A stretch of DNA of 64,000 nt from Cryobacterium arcticum (lineage in GTDB: Bacteria; Actinomycetota; Actinomycetes; Actinomycetales; Microbacteriaceae): NCBI RefSeq assembly GCF_001679725.1, contig NZ_CP016282.1:1364001-1428000 (forward strand), written 5' to 3'. Under the pieces are notes generated by a model. That model ran no database searches. It saw nothing but the letters and a program-made list of their open reading frames with translations, and was not told the origin of the DNA. Positions within the stretch are counted from its first letter, which is position 1. Each line of letters opens with the position of its first letter. Of the stretch, positions 56,420 through 64,000 are shown piece after piece. Made by a program: the position numbers and the translations under genes.

Positions 56420-57505
56420 ATGACTGAGCCCTATTCCGTTGTGGCGCTGTCCCCCCTGCAGATTCCGATCGTGGAACCGGAGGACGCGCTGAAGAACACG
56501 AAGCGCATCATCGGTTTCATGAAGACCGCCGTGGGCGTCGCTTCGACTGAAGGCGCACCTGTCAAGCTCGTCGTCATCCCCGAGATGGCGATCCAGGGCA
56601 TGCACATGGCGTTCAAGGCCGGCAACCGTGAGGCCGAGAAGAAGTTCGCCCGCACCATCCCGGGACCCGAGACCGACGAATTGGGCAAGGCCGCGCGGGA
56701 ACTGAACACGTACATCGCCGGTGAGCTCTATCTCGTCGCCGACGACGATTTCCCTGACCGCTACTTCAACGTCGCCTTCCTGATCAACCCGCAGGGCGAA
56801 GTCATCTACCGTCGAGCGAAGGCCACGAGCGACGGTTTCGAGGGCGGCACACTCGGCACCACCAACCCGCACGACTTGTGGGACGAATGGGTGGAGAAGA
56901 AGGGCAACGGCAACGCCCTCGATGCCATCTACCCCGTCGCCAAGACCCCCGACATCGGAAACATCGGCTACGTCATCTGCCACGAGGGCTCCTACCCGGA
57001 GATCGCGCGCGGCCTGGCCATGAACGGCGCCGAGATCATCATCCGCGCCACCCTCTTCCAGCCGCAGACCATGAACGGCATGTGGGAAGTCCAGAACCGA
57101 GCGCACGCGCTGTTCAACAACGCGATCGTCGTCGCCCCCAACCTCGGCCCCGAGCTGGGCCCGGACGGTGTCCTCAACGACCTGTTCGGCGGCGAATCGA
57201 TGATCGTCAACCACAAGGGTCAGGTGGTGATCAAGCAGCCCGGCATCGTGCCCGGTGACTCCTTCATCAGCACCGTCATCGACATCGATCACCTGCGTCG
57301 CGAGCGTCAGGCGAACGGTGTCTTCAACGGCTTCAAGGACCTCCGCACCGAGCAGTACGCAGCGATCTACGAGAAGCCGATCTACCCGAAGAACCAGTAC
57401 CTCAAGGAAGCCCCGGGGGAGGGATGGCTGGCCCGCGAGCGAGCAACGCGTGCCGCGAACATCGAACTGCTCAAGGAACGCGGAGTTTTCACGGAAATCG
57501 AATAG
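56420..57505 (+). CDS. Nitrilase-superfamily amidohydrolase (formamidase/aliphatic amidase-like)
   Basis: 361 aa, strong AAGGAG site. Catalytic triad: Glu in LVVIPEMAIQG, Lys in VIYRRAKATSDG, Cys in GYVICHEGSYPE. The C-terminal ~60 residues extend the domain as in AmiE/AmiF-type amidases. It hydrolyses an amide or nitrile, releasing ammonia. First gene behind the LacI-type operator, so it probably acts on the imported compound or a derivative. Confidence 0.87.
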   Translation: MTEPYSVVALSPLQIPIVEPEDALKNTKRIIGFMKTAVGVASTEGAPVKLVVIPEMAIQGMHMAFKAGNREAEKKFARTIPGPETDELGKAARELNTYIAGELYLVADDDFPDRYFNVAFLINPQGEVIYRRAKATSDGFEGGTLGTTNPHDLWDEWVEKKGNGNALDAIYPVAKTPDIGNIGYVICHEGSYPEIARGLAMNGAEIIIRATLFQPQTMNGMWEVQNRAHALFNNAIVVAPNLGPELGPDGVLNDLFGGESMIVNHKGQVVIKQPGIVPGDSFISTVIDIDHLRRERQANGVFNGFKDLRTEQYAAIYEKPIYPKNQYLKEAPGEGWLARERATRAANIELLKERGVFTEIE

Positions 57506-57513
57506 TCACAGCG

Positions 57514-57542
57514 GATGCCGGGGCCACGGCGGCCCCGGCATC
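57514..57542 (+). promoter_or_regulatory. Intercistronic hairpin between amidase and binding-protein genes
   Basis: The 12-bp perfect stem GATGCCGGGGCC/GGCCCCGGCATC has a five-base loop and no T run. It could be an attenuator or protect the binding-protein message. Confidence 0.65.
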
Positions 57543-57624
57543 CAGCCTCAACGGGTGCCGCAGGACACCCGCCTGCCAGCGAATGCGGGCATTGCAGTAC
57601 AGATCTCACACAAAGGAGTGGAAC

Positions 57625-58704
57625 ATGATCATCAATCGATCCAACCCGCGCGCCGGCCGCATCGTTGCCGGCGTCGCGACTCTCGCGGCAGCCGCGCTGC
57701 TGCTCACCGGCTGCCGGGCCGACACCGGAGCATCCCAAGCGGACAAAGCCAGCGGGGACGGCCTCGTCATCGGTTGGAGCCAGCGCGGAATCAGCGGCAG
57801 TGACTGGTGGAAGACGCTGGTCGAAGGCGGCCAGGCCGCTGCCGACAAGATCGGCGCCAAAATCGAGGTCCTCGACGCCAACGGCGACAGCGTTCGACAG
57901 AACGCGGACATTCAGACGCTGATCACCAAGGGCGTCGACGTCGTCGTCATCAACGCCAACGACCCCATCGGCATCGCATCTTCCATCGCCGCTCTCAAAG
58001 ACGCCGGTATCCCCGTCGTGACGGTCAACTCGAACCTTGACCCCTCGCTTGTGCCGGACACCTTCTGCTACGTGGCAGAAGACCAGGGCGCCACTGGCGC
58101 CCTTGCGGGGGACGTTGCCGCCAAGGATGCGATCAAGAAATTCGGCGAGACCGGCGAAATCAAGATTGTCGGCATCGGCGGATTCCCCGGCGACGTGCTG
58201 AGCGATCTGCGCTTCAACGGGTTCATGGACGGCTTCAACAAGGTCATCGCCGATTACCCCGGAATCACCGTCAACAAGCTCGACACGAAGTACGGCGAGT
58301 GGAAGCCCGACAAGGCCCTCGGTCCGATTCGCGACGTTGCCACGGCGAACCCTGATCTGAAGGTGGTCTTCAGCATGAGCGACGTCATGAACGGCGGCGT
58401 GAAGGAGGGACTCCAGCAGGCAGGCCTGTGGGGCGACGGAATCATCCTGGCGAGCTACGACGGCGGCATGGTCTCGGTGAAGGAAATGATGGACGACCCG
58501 AGCGGGCCTCTCCAAGCGACCGCCTCCAACCAGCCCTGGGACCAGGGCACGACTGCCGTCGAGATGGCAGTCGCAGCGTTCAACGGTGACGAGTCCGCCT
58601 GCCCGGGGAAGACACGCTTCATCGACACGACTGTCGTCACCCCGGAGAACGCTCAGGACTACTACAAGGCGTCGGACACCTACGTCCGCGCGCAGGAGAA
58701 GTAG
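57625..58704 (+). CDS. Ribose-type ABC transporter substrate-binding lipoprotein
   Basis: 359 aa, AAAGGAGTGG before ATG. The signal peptide ends with lipobox LLTGC. The periplasmic-binding-protein type 1 fold follows (GVDVVVINANDPIGIASSIA, AGIPVVTVNSN, VVFSMSDVMNGG). Binds a sugar or cyclitol outside the membrane and hands it to the permease encoded downstream. Flanked by two hairpins, consistent with higher expression than the other subunits. Confidence 0.9.
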   Translation: MIINRSNPRAGRIVAGVATLAAAALLLTGCRADTGASQADKASGDGLVIGWSQRGISGSDWWKTLVEGGQAAADKIGAKIEVLDANGDSVRQNADIQTLITKGVDVVVINANDPIGIASSIAALKDAGIPVVTVNSNLDPSLVPDTFCYVAEDQGATGALAGDVAAKDAIKKFGETGEIKIVGIGGFPGDVLSDLRFNGFMDGFNKVIADYPGITVNKLDTKYGEWKPDKALGPIRDVATANPDLKVVFSMSDVMNGGVKEGLQQAGLWGDGIILASYDGGMVSVKEMMDDPSGPLQATASNQPWDQGTTAVEMAVAAFNGDESACPGKTRFIDTTVVTPENAQDYYKASDTYVRAQEK

Positions 58705-58718
58705 TACCGGCTCGAATC

Positions 58719-58756
58719 CTCCTGGCATCCGCTGCGAAACGCGCGGATGCCAGGAG
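58719..58756 (+). promoter_or_regulatory. Intercistronic hairpin between binding-protein and ATPase genes
   Basis: The 14-bp perfect stem CTCCTGGCATCCGC/GCGGATGCCAGGAG has a 10-base loop and no T run. It likely stabilises the upstream message end or gives partial termination. Confidence 0.7.
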
Positions 58757-58793
58757 TCCAAAACACTCAGCAGCACCTATCGAGAGAGAACCC

Positions 58794-60335
58794 ATGAGCC
58801 TCGACCACGATGTCTCGGCACCGGAAGATGTATTACGGCTTAACGGAATCATGAAGGGCTACTTGGGAGTCCAAGCGCTCGGCGGCGTCGACCTGACAGT
58901 CAAACGCGGTTCCATCCATGCCCTCGCCGGCCAGAACGGCGCTGGCAAATCAACTCTGGTGAAGATACTCTCCGGCGCTGAAACCCCCGACGGCGGCGAG
59001 ATCTACCTCGACGGCGAACTTCAGAAGTTCCGCGAGCCGAGCGATGCCCAGCGCGCCGGAATCCACACGATCTATCAAGAACTCAGCCTTGTGCCGTCCC
59101 TGTCTGTGGCCGAGAACATCTTCCTGGGCGAATTGCCCAAAGCGGGCAAAGCCGTGGTGAACTGGCGCGAGATGCAGGCCGAGTCGCGCAAGGCGCTGGC
59201 CCGGGTCGGATTCGACCTGGATGTGCGTCGCGCGGTCTCAACCTTCTCGGTGGCCGAACAGCAAGCAGTCGAACTGGCCAAGGCGATCCGCAAGGATGCT
59301 CGCGTGCTGCTCCTCGATGAGCCCACATCCACCCTGCCTCTTCCTGACGTGGAGCGCTTGTTCACCGTGCTGCGCTCGCTCGCCGCGCAGGGGGTGACCC
59401 TGATCTACATCTCCCACCGAATGGAGGAGCTCTATTCACTCTGCGACTCCGTGACCGTCTTGCGGGACGGCCGTAATGCCGCCAGTTTCAGCACCGCAGA
59501 ATCAAAGCCCGCCGATGTCGTCACCGCGATGATCGGCAAGAGCCTCGAGGGGTCAATCGCCGACGCCGCACTCCGGGGTGAGCGCAGTCCCCGGCTCGGC
59601 GCCGGTCGTGGCGACACCGTCATTCTCTCAACGTCCGACCTTGGCGAGGACGACCGGGTGTCCGGGGTGAACCTCGAACTCTACGAGGGAGAGGTGCTCG
59701 GGATCTCCGGTCTGATCGGGAGCGGGCAGTCCGAATTGGCCGGCCTATTGGCGGGAGCCCGTCGCAAGACGACCGGTTCGATTCGCATCGACGAGAAGAA
59801 CGTCACGTTCAACAACCCCCGAGACGCGATCCGCCATGGAATCGGTCTGCTGCCGCAGGACCGCAAGGCTCACGGGTTCATCCCCGACATGAGCGTCGCC
59901 GGCAACATCAGCTTGGCCAGCCTGCCGTTGTTCAGCCGGCTCAGCATCATCGACGGACGCAAGGAAAAGAAGGTCGCCGCCGACATGGTGGCCAGCATGG
60001 GGATGAAGGTCTCCAGTGTGCATCAGAGCGTGAAGACCCTCAGCGGAGGAACCCAGCAGAAGGCGATTCTTGCCCGTTGGCTGGTGCGCTCCACGCGACT
60101 CCTCGTCTGCGACGAGCCCACCCGCGGTGTCGACGTCGGTGCCAAGGAAGACATGTACGAACTCATCCGTGACTTCGCGCGTTCTGGCGGCACGGTCATC
60201 ATCTCCAGTTCAGAGATTACCGAAGCAATGATGTGCGATCGCGTGCTGGTCATGGCCCGCGGTCAGGTGGTCGCCGAGTTCGATCACGACGAGATAGACC
60301 CCCATGGCCACGCCCTCGTCTCGAAATTCGCCTAA
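58794..60335 (+). CDS. Sugar ABC transporter ATP-binding protein (RbsA/XylG type)
   Basis: 513 aa with two ABC domains in one chain. The first has Walker A GQNGAGKSTLVKILSGAE, a signature region (VAEQQAVELAKAI) and Walker B VLLLDEPTST. The second has a degenerate Walker A (ISGLIGSGQSELAGLLAG), signature LSGGTQQKAI and Walker B LLVCDEPTRGVDVG. This fused, asymmetric architecture is the carbohydrate uptake type 2 family. Confidence 0.93.
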   Translation: MSLDHDVSAPEDVLRLNGIMKGYLGVQALGGVDLTVKRGSIHALAGQNGAGKSTLVKILSGAETPDGGEIYLDGELQKFREPSDAQRAGIHTIYQELSLVPSLSVAENIFLGELPKAGKAVVNWREMQAESRKALARVGFDLDVRRAVSTFSVAEQQAVELAKAIRKDARVLLLDEPTSTLPLPDVERLFTVLRSLAAQGVTLIYISHRMEELYSLCDSVTVLRDGRNAASFSTAESKPADVVTAMIGKSLEGSIADAALRGERSPRLGAGRGDTVILSTSDLGEDDRVSGVNLELYEGEVLGISGLIGSGQSELAGLLAGARRKTTGSIRIDEKNVTFNNPRDAIRHGIGLLPQDRKAHGFIPDMSVAGNISLASLPLFSRLSIIDGRKEKKVAADMVASMGMKVSSVHQSVKTLSGGTQQKAILARWLVRSTRLLVCDEPTRGVDVGAKEDMYELIRDFARSGGTVIISSSEITEAMMCDRVLVMARGQVVAEFDHDEIDPHGHALVSKFA

Positions 60336-60379
60336 CCGGCACCCGCAAACCGTGCACCTCGACCAGTGATGGAAAGATA

Positions 60380-61432
60380 ATGACAAAAGACACTCTCAAC
60401 CCCGAGTCAAGGCCGACTCAGCCACCCGCGCCCAGCCGTGTCCTGGCCACAGCCAAACACCTGCTGCCGAAGAGCTACCTCATCCTGGTTCTCGTCGCCA
60501 TCATCATCATCGGCTACTACGTCTCCGGCGACTTCCTGACCATTCGAAACGCCGAGAACGTCATCGCGGCCGCCTCGATCGTCGCGGTCCTCGCCGTTGG
60601 CCAGTTCTTCGTGATCCTGACCGGGGGCATCGACCTGTCCGTGGGCTCAACGATGGCCATGTCAACGGTCATCGTGGCTCTCACTCTGCAGACGGGGATG
60701 AGCGCGGGCCTCTCGGTCGCACTCACCCTCGGCGCCTGCGCGCTGGCCGGGTTCATCAACGGACTGCTCGTCGTGTGGCTGCGCATACCGCCGTTCATCG
60801 CGACGCTCGCGATGATGAGCGCCATCAAGGGCTTCAGTTACATCATCCAATCGACCAGTCTCATCCAGATCCTGAACCAGCCGTTCATCGAAGCGTTCGC
60901 CCGCGGAACCACGCTGGGAATCCGCAACCCGGTCCTGATCTTCATCATCGTGACGATCATCGCCGCCCTGGTGGCCAAGTACACGACTTTCGGCCGTTCC
61001 CTCTACGCCATTGGCGGCAACCCGGAGGCCGCCCGCCTGTCCGGCCTGCCGGTGGCGCGCAATCTGCTCATCACCTACACACTCTCAGGCCTGCTCGCCG
61101 GCCTCGCCGGCCTCATCGCAGCCGCTCAGCTCCAACAGGGCAGCTCCCTCATCGGCGTCGGGTACGAACTGGATGCGATCGCCGCGGTCGTCGTCGGCGG
61201 TGCCTCCCTGATGGGCGGCAAGGGCGACCCCGTCAGCGCTGTCATCGGTGTCTTCGTCCTCGCCACCATCATCAATGTGATGAACCTGGTCGGGATCTCC
61301 TCCGAGCCACAGCTCGTCATCAAGGGCGCCGTCATTGTCATCGCGGTCTTCCTCTCCAGCGCCGGCGGGGTGCAAAGAATCTCGAACTTCTTCGGTTCTC
61401 GATTCACGCGCCGACCCGTTGCCGCTCGCTGA
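60380..61432 (+). CDS. Sugar ABC transporter permease (RbsC type)
   Basis: 350 aa with about ten helices. LTGGIDLSVGSTMAMSTVIV and AIGGNPEAARLSGLPV, then DAIAAVVVGGASLMGGKGDP, are the CUT2 permease signatures. ATG 60380 lies behind GGAAAG. The open frame further upstream overlaps the ATPase and is not used. Completes the importer with the two genes upstream. Confidence 0.93.
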   Translation: MTKDTLNPESRPTQPPAPSRVLATAKHLLPKSYLILVLVAIIIIGYYVSGDFLTIRNAENVIAAASIVAVLAVGQFFVILTGGIDLSVGSTMAMSTVIVALTLQTGMSAGLSVALTLGACALAGFINGLLVVWLRIPPFIATLAMMSAIKGFSYIIQSTSLIQILNQPFIEAFARGTTLGIRNPVLIFIIVTIIAALVAKYTTFGRSLYAIGGNPEAARLSGLPVARNLLITYTLSGLLAGLAGLIAAAQLQQGSSLIGVGYELDAIAAVVVGGASLMGGKGDPVSAVIGVFVLATIINVMNLVGISSEPQLVIKGAVIVIAVFLSSAGGVQRISNFFGSRFTRRPVAAR

Positions 61433-61468
61433 CCTGACCGGCCGATCACACCACTCTGAGGGGATCTG

Positions 61469-62533
61469 ATGCAGGAAGACAGCCGATCGGAACGAGGTGC
61501 ACGCATGATCGATGTGGCCATGCTGGCCGGGGTCTCGCAGCAAACGGTATCCCGGGTCTTGAACAAGCACAGCAACGTCAGCACGGATGCTCGCGAGCGG
61601 GTCGAATCAGCCATCAAGCGGCTGCGTTATCGCCGCAACCCCTCCGCTCGCGCTCTTGCCACGAGTCGCAGCCACAACCTGGGAATCGTGAGCTTCGGAC
61701 TCGCGCAGTACGGCCCATCCGTGGCGCTCACCGGAATCATCGATGAGGCCAGGCGATCGGGCTATGCGACCAACCTGGTGACCCTGGGCGACATCGACCG
61801 GTCACACATGCGGGCGGCGCTCGACCACCTGCTTGCTGACAACGTGGACGGTATCATCATCCTCGCGCCGCTCGAGGCCGCATTCGACGCGATCGAAGGC
61901 ATTGACACGGATGTTCCACTCGTCGCCTTTGAACCGGGCGGGGGCCAGCAGACCACACACGTCGGCACCGACGACGTTCTCGGAGCGGCGCTCGCGACCC
62001 GTCACTTGCTGGAGCTGGGTCACGAGACGGTTCATCAGGTGAGCGGGCCGGACGGCTGGCTCGGCTCCCGTTCTCGGCTCAAGGGCTGGGCAGACGAACT
62101 CGCTGACGCCGGGTTGCCGGTCCCGGACCCGATCCCCGGGGAGTGGTCAACGCGATCGGGCTACGAAGCCGGTCTGATCGTGGCCGCCGATGCGTCCATC
62201 ACTGCGGTCTTCGTTGCCAACGATCAGATGGCATTCGGGGTTATGAGCGCCCTCAACGCGTGCCAGCTCAGTGTGCCCGAGGACATCAGCGTTGTCGGAT
62301 ACGACGACGTGCCTGAAGCGCCCTACTACGTCCCGGCCCTCACGACGCTTCGCGTGGACTTCAGCCAGGTTGGGCGCCTGGTCGTGGACCGAATCCTCAG
62401 CCTCATGAACGACGAGGCCGCCGCACCGATTCCATGGGTCGTTCCCCAGCTCGTGGTGCGCTCCAGTTCCGGCCCACCACCCGGCGTCCGTCGAGCCGGG
62501 ATCATGCCTGAACCGCGCCAAAACGCCACCTGA
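61469..62533 (+). CDS. LacI family transcriptional regulator
   Basis: 354 aa. N-terminal helix-turn-helix MIDVAMLAGVSQQTVSRVLN and hinge region YRRNPSARALATSRS, then a sugar-binding-type effector domain ending VVGYDDVPEAPYYVPALTTL. It is encoded inside the operon and the likely ligand is the compound imported by the ABC system. The palindrome at 56370 is the candidate operator. Confidence 0.93.
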   Translation: MQEDSRSERGARMIDVAMLAGVSQQTVSRVLNKHSNVSTDARERVESAIKRLRYRRNPSARALATSRSHNLGIVSFGLAQYGPSVALTGIIDEARRSGYATNLVTLGDIDRSHMRAALDHLLADNVDGIIILAPLEAAFDAIEGIDTDVPLVAFEPGGGQQTTHVGTDDVLGAALATRHLLELGHETVHQVSGPDGWLGSRSRLKGWADELADAGLPVPDPIPGEWSTRSGYEAGLIVAADASITAVFVANDQMAFGVMSALNACQLSVPEDISVVGYDDVPEAPYYVPALTTLRVDFSQVGRLVVDRILSLMNDEAAAPIPWVVPQLVVRSSSGPPPGVRRAGIMPEPRQNAT

Positions 62534-62587
62534 CCTGGTCGAAGCTGACCAGCACAAACAGCACCATCGAACAGAGAAGAGAAACGA

Positions 62588-63538
62588 ATGTCCTATCGCC
62601 AACTCGGCACCACTCCGCTGTCAGTGTCACCCATTTGCGTCGGTACGAGTGCTCTCGGTAGCTTCCCCGCACAATACGGCTACGAGGTTGACACCGAAAC
62701 CGCTGTTGCGACCATCAAGACAGTTTTTGAGAGCCCGTTCAATTTCATTGACACCTCGAACGAGTACGGCGGAGGCGACAGCGAGCGCCGCATCGGCCAG
62801 GCCATTCGGGAGCACGGTTTCGTGCCGGAGGGCTTCGTCATCGCAACGAAGGTCGACCCGCTTCCGGGCAGCAGCGACTTCTCCGGTGACCGTGTTCGTC
62901 GGTCGGTGGAGGAGAGCCTCGAACGGCTGGGCCTCGATGTCCTTCCGCTCGTGTATCTGCACGATCCCGAGAAGATCACCTTTGAGGAAGGCGTCGCGGC
63001 CGGCGGGCCGCTCGAAGCGCTCATCGAGTTGCGCGACCAGGGCGTGATCACCCATCTTGGCGTGGCCGGCGGACCGATCGACCTCGAACTCCAGTATCTC
63101 GCCACCGAGGTATTCGACGCCGTCATCAGCCACAACAGGTTCACCCTCGTCGAGCAGACCGCCGAGCCACTGCTCGACGACGCCCAGGCTCGCGGGGTGG
63201 CATTCATCAATGCAGCGCCGTTCGGTGGCGGCATGCTGGTCAGAGGCCCCAAGGCAGTTCCGACCTATTGTTACGCACCGGTCAGCCCGGCCGCTCTGCG
63301 CCGGGTCGAAGCGATGGAGCGCCTGTGCGCCGATTTCGGGGTCCCGCTCGCGGCCGCTGCGTTGCAGTTCTCCACCCGCGACCCGCGGGTCACATCCACG
63401 ATCGTCGGGATGTCCGAACCGCGCCGCGTTGCTCAAACGATCGAGCTGCTCGAGCTCGCCATTCCAGACGAGCTCTGGGATGCCCTCCTGCCGTTGGCCC
63501 GTGTGGGCCGTGCCGGAATCGAAAAGGACGCGGCCTGA
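62588..63538 (+). CDS. Aldo/keto reductase, sugar dehydrogenase-like
   Basis: 316 aa. Catalytic Asp and Tyr in FIDTSNEYGGGDSE, Lys in VIATKVDP, His in LVYLHDPE. TTPLSVSPICVGTSALGSF and the late STIVGMSEPRRV bind NAD(P). It resembles L-fucose/D-threo-aldose dehydrogenase-type members. Located after the LacI gene in the catabolic operon, so it likely oxidises the imported sugar or its product. Confidence 0.88.
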   Translation: MSYRQLGTTPLSVSPICVGTSALGSFPAQYGYEVDTETAVATIKTVFESPFNFIDTSNEYGGGDSERRIGQAIREHGFVPEGFVIATKVDPLPGSSDFSGDRVRRSVEESLERLGLDVLPLVYLHDPEKITFEEGVAAGGPLEALIELRDQGVITHLGVAGGPIDLELQYLATEVFDAVISHNRFTLVEQTAEPLLDDAQARGVAFINAAPFGGGMLVRGPKAVPTYCYAPVSPAALRRVEAMERLCADFGVPLAAAALQFSTRDPRVTSTIVGMSEPRRVAQTIELLELAIPDELWDALLPLARVGRAGIEKDAA

Positions 63539-63593
63539 CGGCCCGCCCCCTCAAAGAAGCCCCAACCCTCAAAGAAGAGAAGGCCACATCCTC

Positions 63594-64000
63594 ATGCAAA
63601 CCAAGAAGAACCCCGCTCCCGTAGACGTGGTCATTATCGGCGCGGGCGCCGGCGGTGCGACCGCTGCGAAAGTCCTCACCGAAGCGGGACTGACCGTTGT
63701 CGGACTCGAGCGCGGCCCGTGGCTGAAGCCAGAGCACGCATCGGGCGATGAGCTGAAGTACCTGAATCGAAACTTCATCTGGCAGGACCCCAAGCTGAAG
63801 CCCCGCACCTATCGGGCAAATGACCAGGAGGAGGCCGTCATCACGAACTTCTCCGCCACACCGCAGGTTGTCGGCGGAGGGACTACCCATTGGGGCGGAA
63901 TGGTGCCCCGTATGACGGCCAGCGACTTCAAACTCCGTTCGCTGCACGGCGACGTTCCCGGCGCGAGCCTCGTGGACTGGCCCATCACCTACGATGAGCT
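63594..64000 (+). CDS. GMC family oxidoreductase (N-terminal part, cut by window end)
   Basis: ATG 63594 with GAAGAGAAGG upstream. The Rossmann FAD motif VVIIGAGAGGATAAKVL and VVGGGTTHWGGMVPRMTASD identify the GMC/gluconate-2-dehydrogenase-type flavoprotein family; the catalytic C-terminal His lies beyond the window. About 135 codons are visible. Probably oxidises a sugar hydroxyl in the same pathway. Confidence 0.87.
   Translation, partial: MQTKKNPAPVDVVIIGAGAGGATAAKVLTEAGLTVVGLERGPWLKPEHASGDELKYLNRNFIWQDPKLKPRTYRANDQEEAVITNFSATPQVVGGGTTHWGGMVPRMTASDFKLRSLHGDVPGASLVDWPITYDE

Overview
The window is high-GC DNA from an actinobacterium, most likely a member of Microbacteriaceae close to Cryobacterium. 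The pointers are the gene order parA-scpA-scpB-rluB-tyrA-cmk-der after xerD, frequent GTG starts with 4-base overlaps, an LtrA protein, and a 19-bp intergenic motif (GGTCGAGCTTGTCGAGACC and variants) that recurs about every 53 bp. The genus is inferred from family knowledge and not proven by the sequence.

Positions 1-1270 hold the end of an rRNA operon: the 23S 3' end, a 5S gene with terminator, an array of the 19-bp motif, then a second almost identical 5S gene with a similar terminator. Positions 1325-20723 are a dense core block. It runs from a repeat-rich TPR protein through a NagD-like phosphatase, tlyA, nadK, recN, pyrG, a Nudix hydrolase and xerD, then parA, scpA, scpB, rluB, tyrA, cmk and der. 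A single ltrA gene between two motif arrays separates xerD from parA. An in-frame array of the same motif sits inside scpB. Positions 20724-26046 hold an 11-bp-phased repeat array, a long non-coding leader, a processive-type GT2 glycosyltransferase with an anchored GH18-like protein, and a small membrane protein.

Positions 26572-41310 look like accessory and decaying DNA. A tRNA-Pro(GGG) is followed by an excisionase-like gene, a cut-off integrase start, frameshifted genes, a RibD/DHFR-like reductase, a DUF4238 protein, an imperfect copy of the tRNA 3' part, and an integrase C-terminal remnant. Next come a second ltrA and a GAF-GGDEF-EAL protein, an aldo/keto reductase with an ABM monooxygenase, and wrecks of an SRAP gene, an IS481 transposase, a BASS transporter and a HemD-like regulator. 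An intact flavoprotein monooxygenase lies among these wrecks, followed by an old-yellow-enzyme relative and an alpha/beta hydrolase.

Positions 46337-56091 form a protein-quality-control and redox cluster: a MEDS-LuxR regulator, dnaK, grpE, a zinc-finger-free dnaJ (cbpA type), a cbpM-like modulator, clpB, a zinc-ribbon thioredoxin, a small UBP-type zinc finger protein, and a cNMP-binding/TrxR-like flavoprotein without the CxxC pair. Positions 56359-64000 are a catabolic operon under a promoter overlapped by a LacI-type operator: a nitrilase-family amidohydrolase, a ribose-type ABC importer, the LacI repressor, an aldo/keto reductase and the start of a GMC oxidoreductase, which runs off the window.
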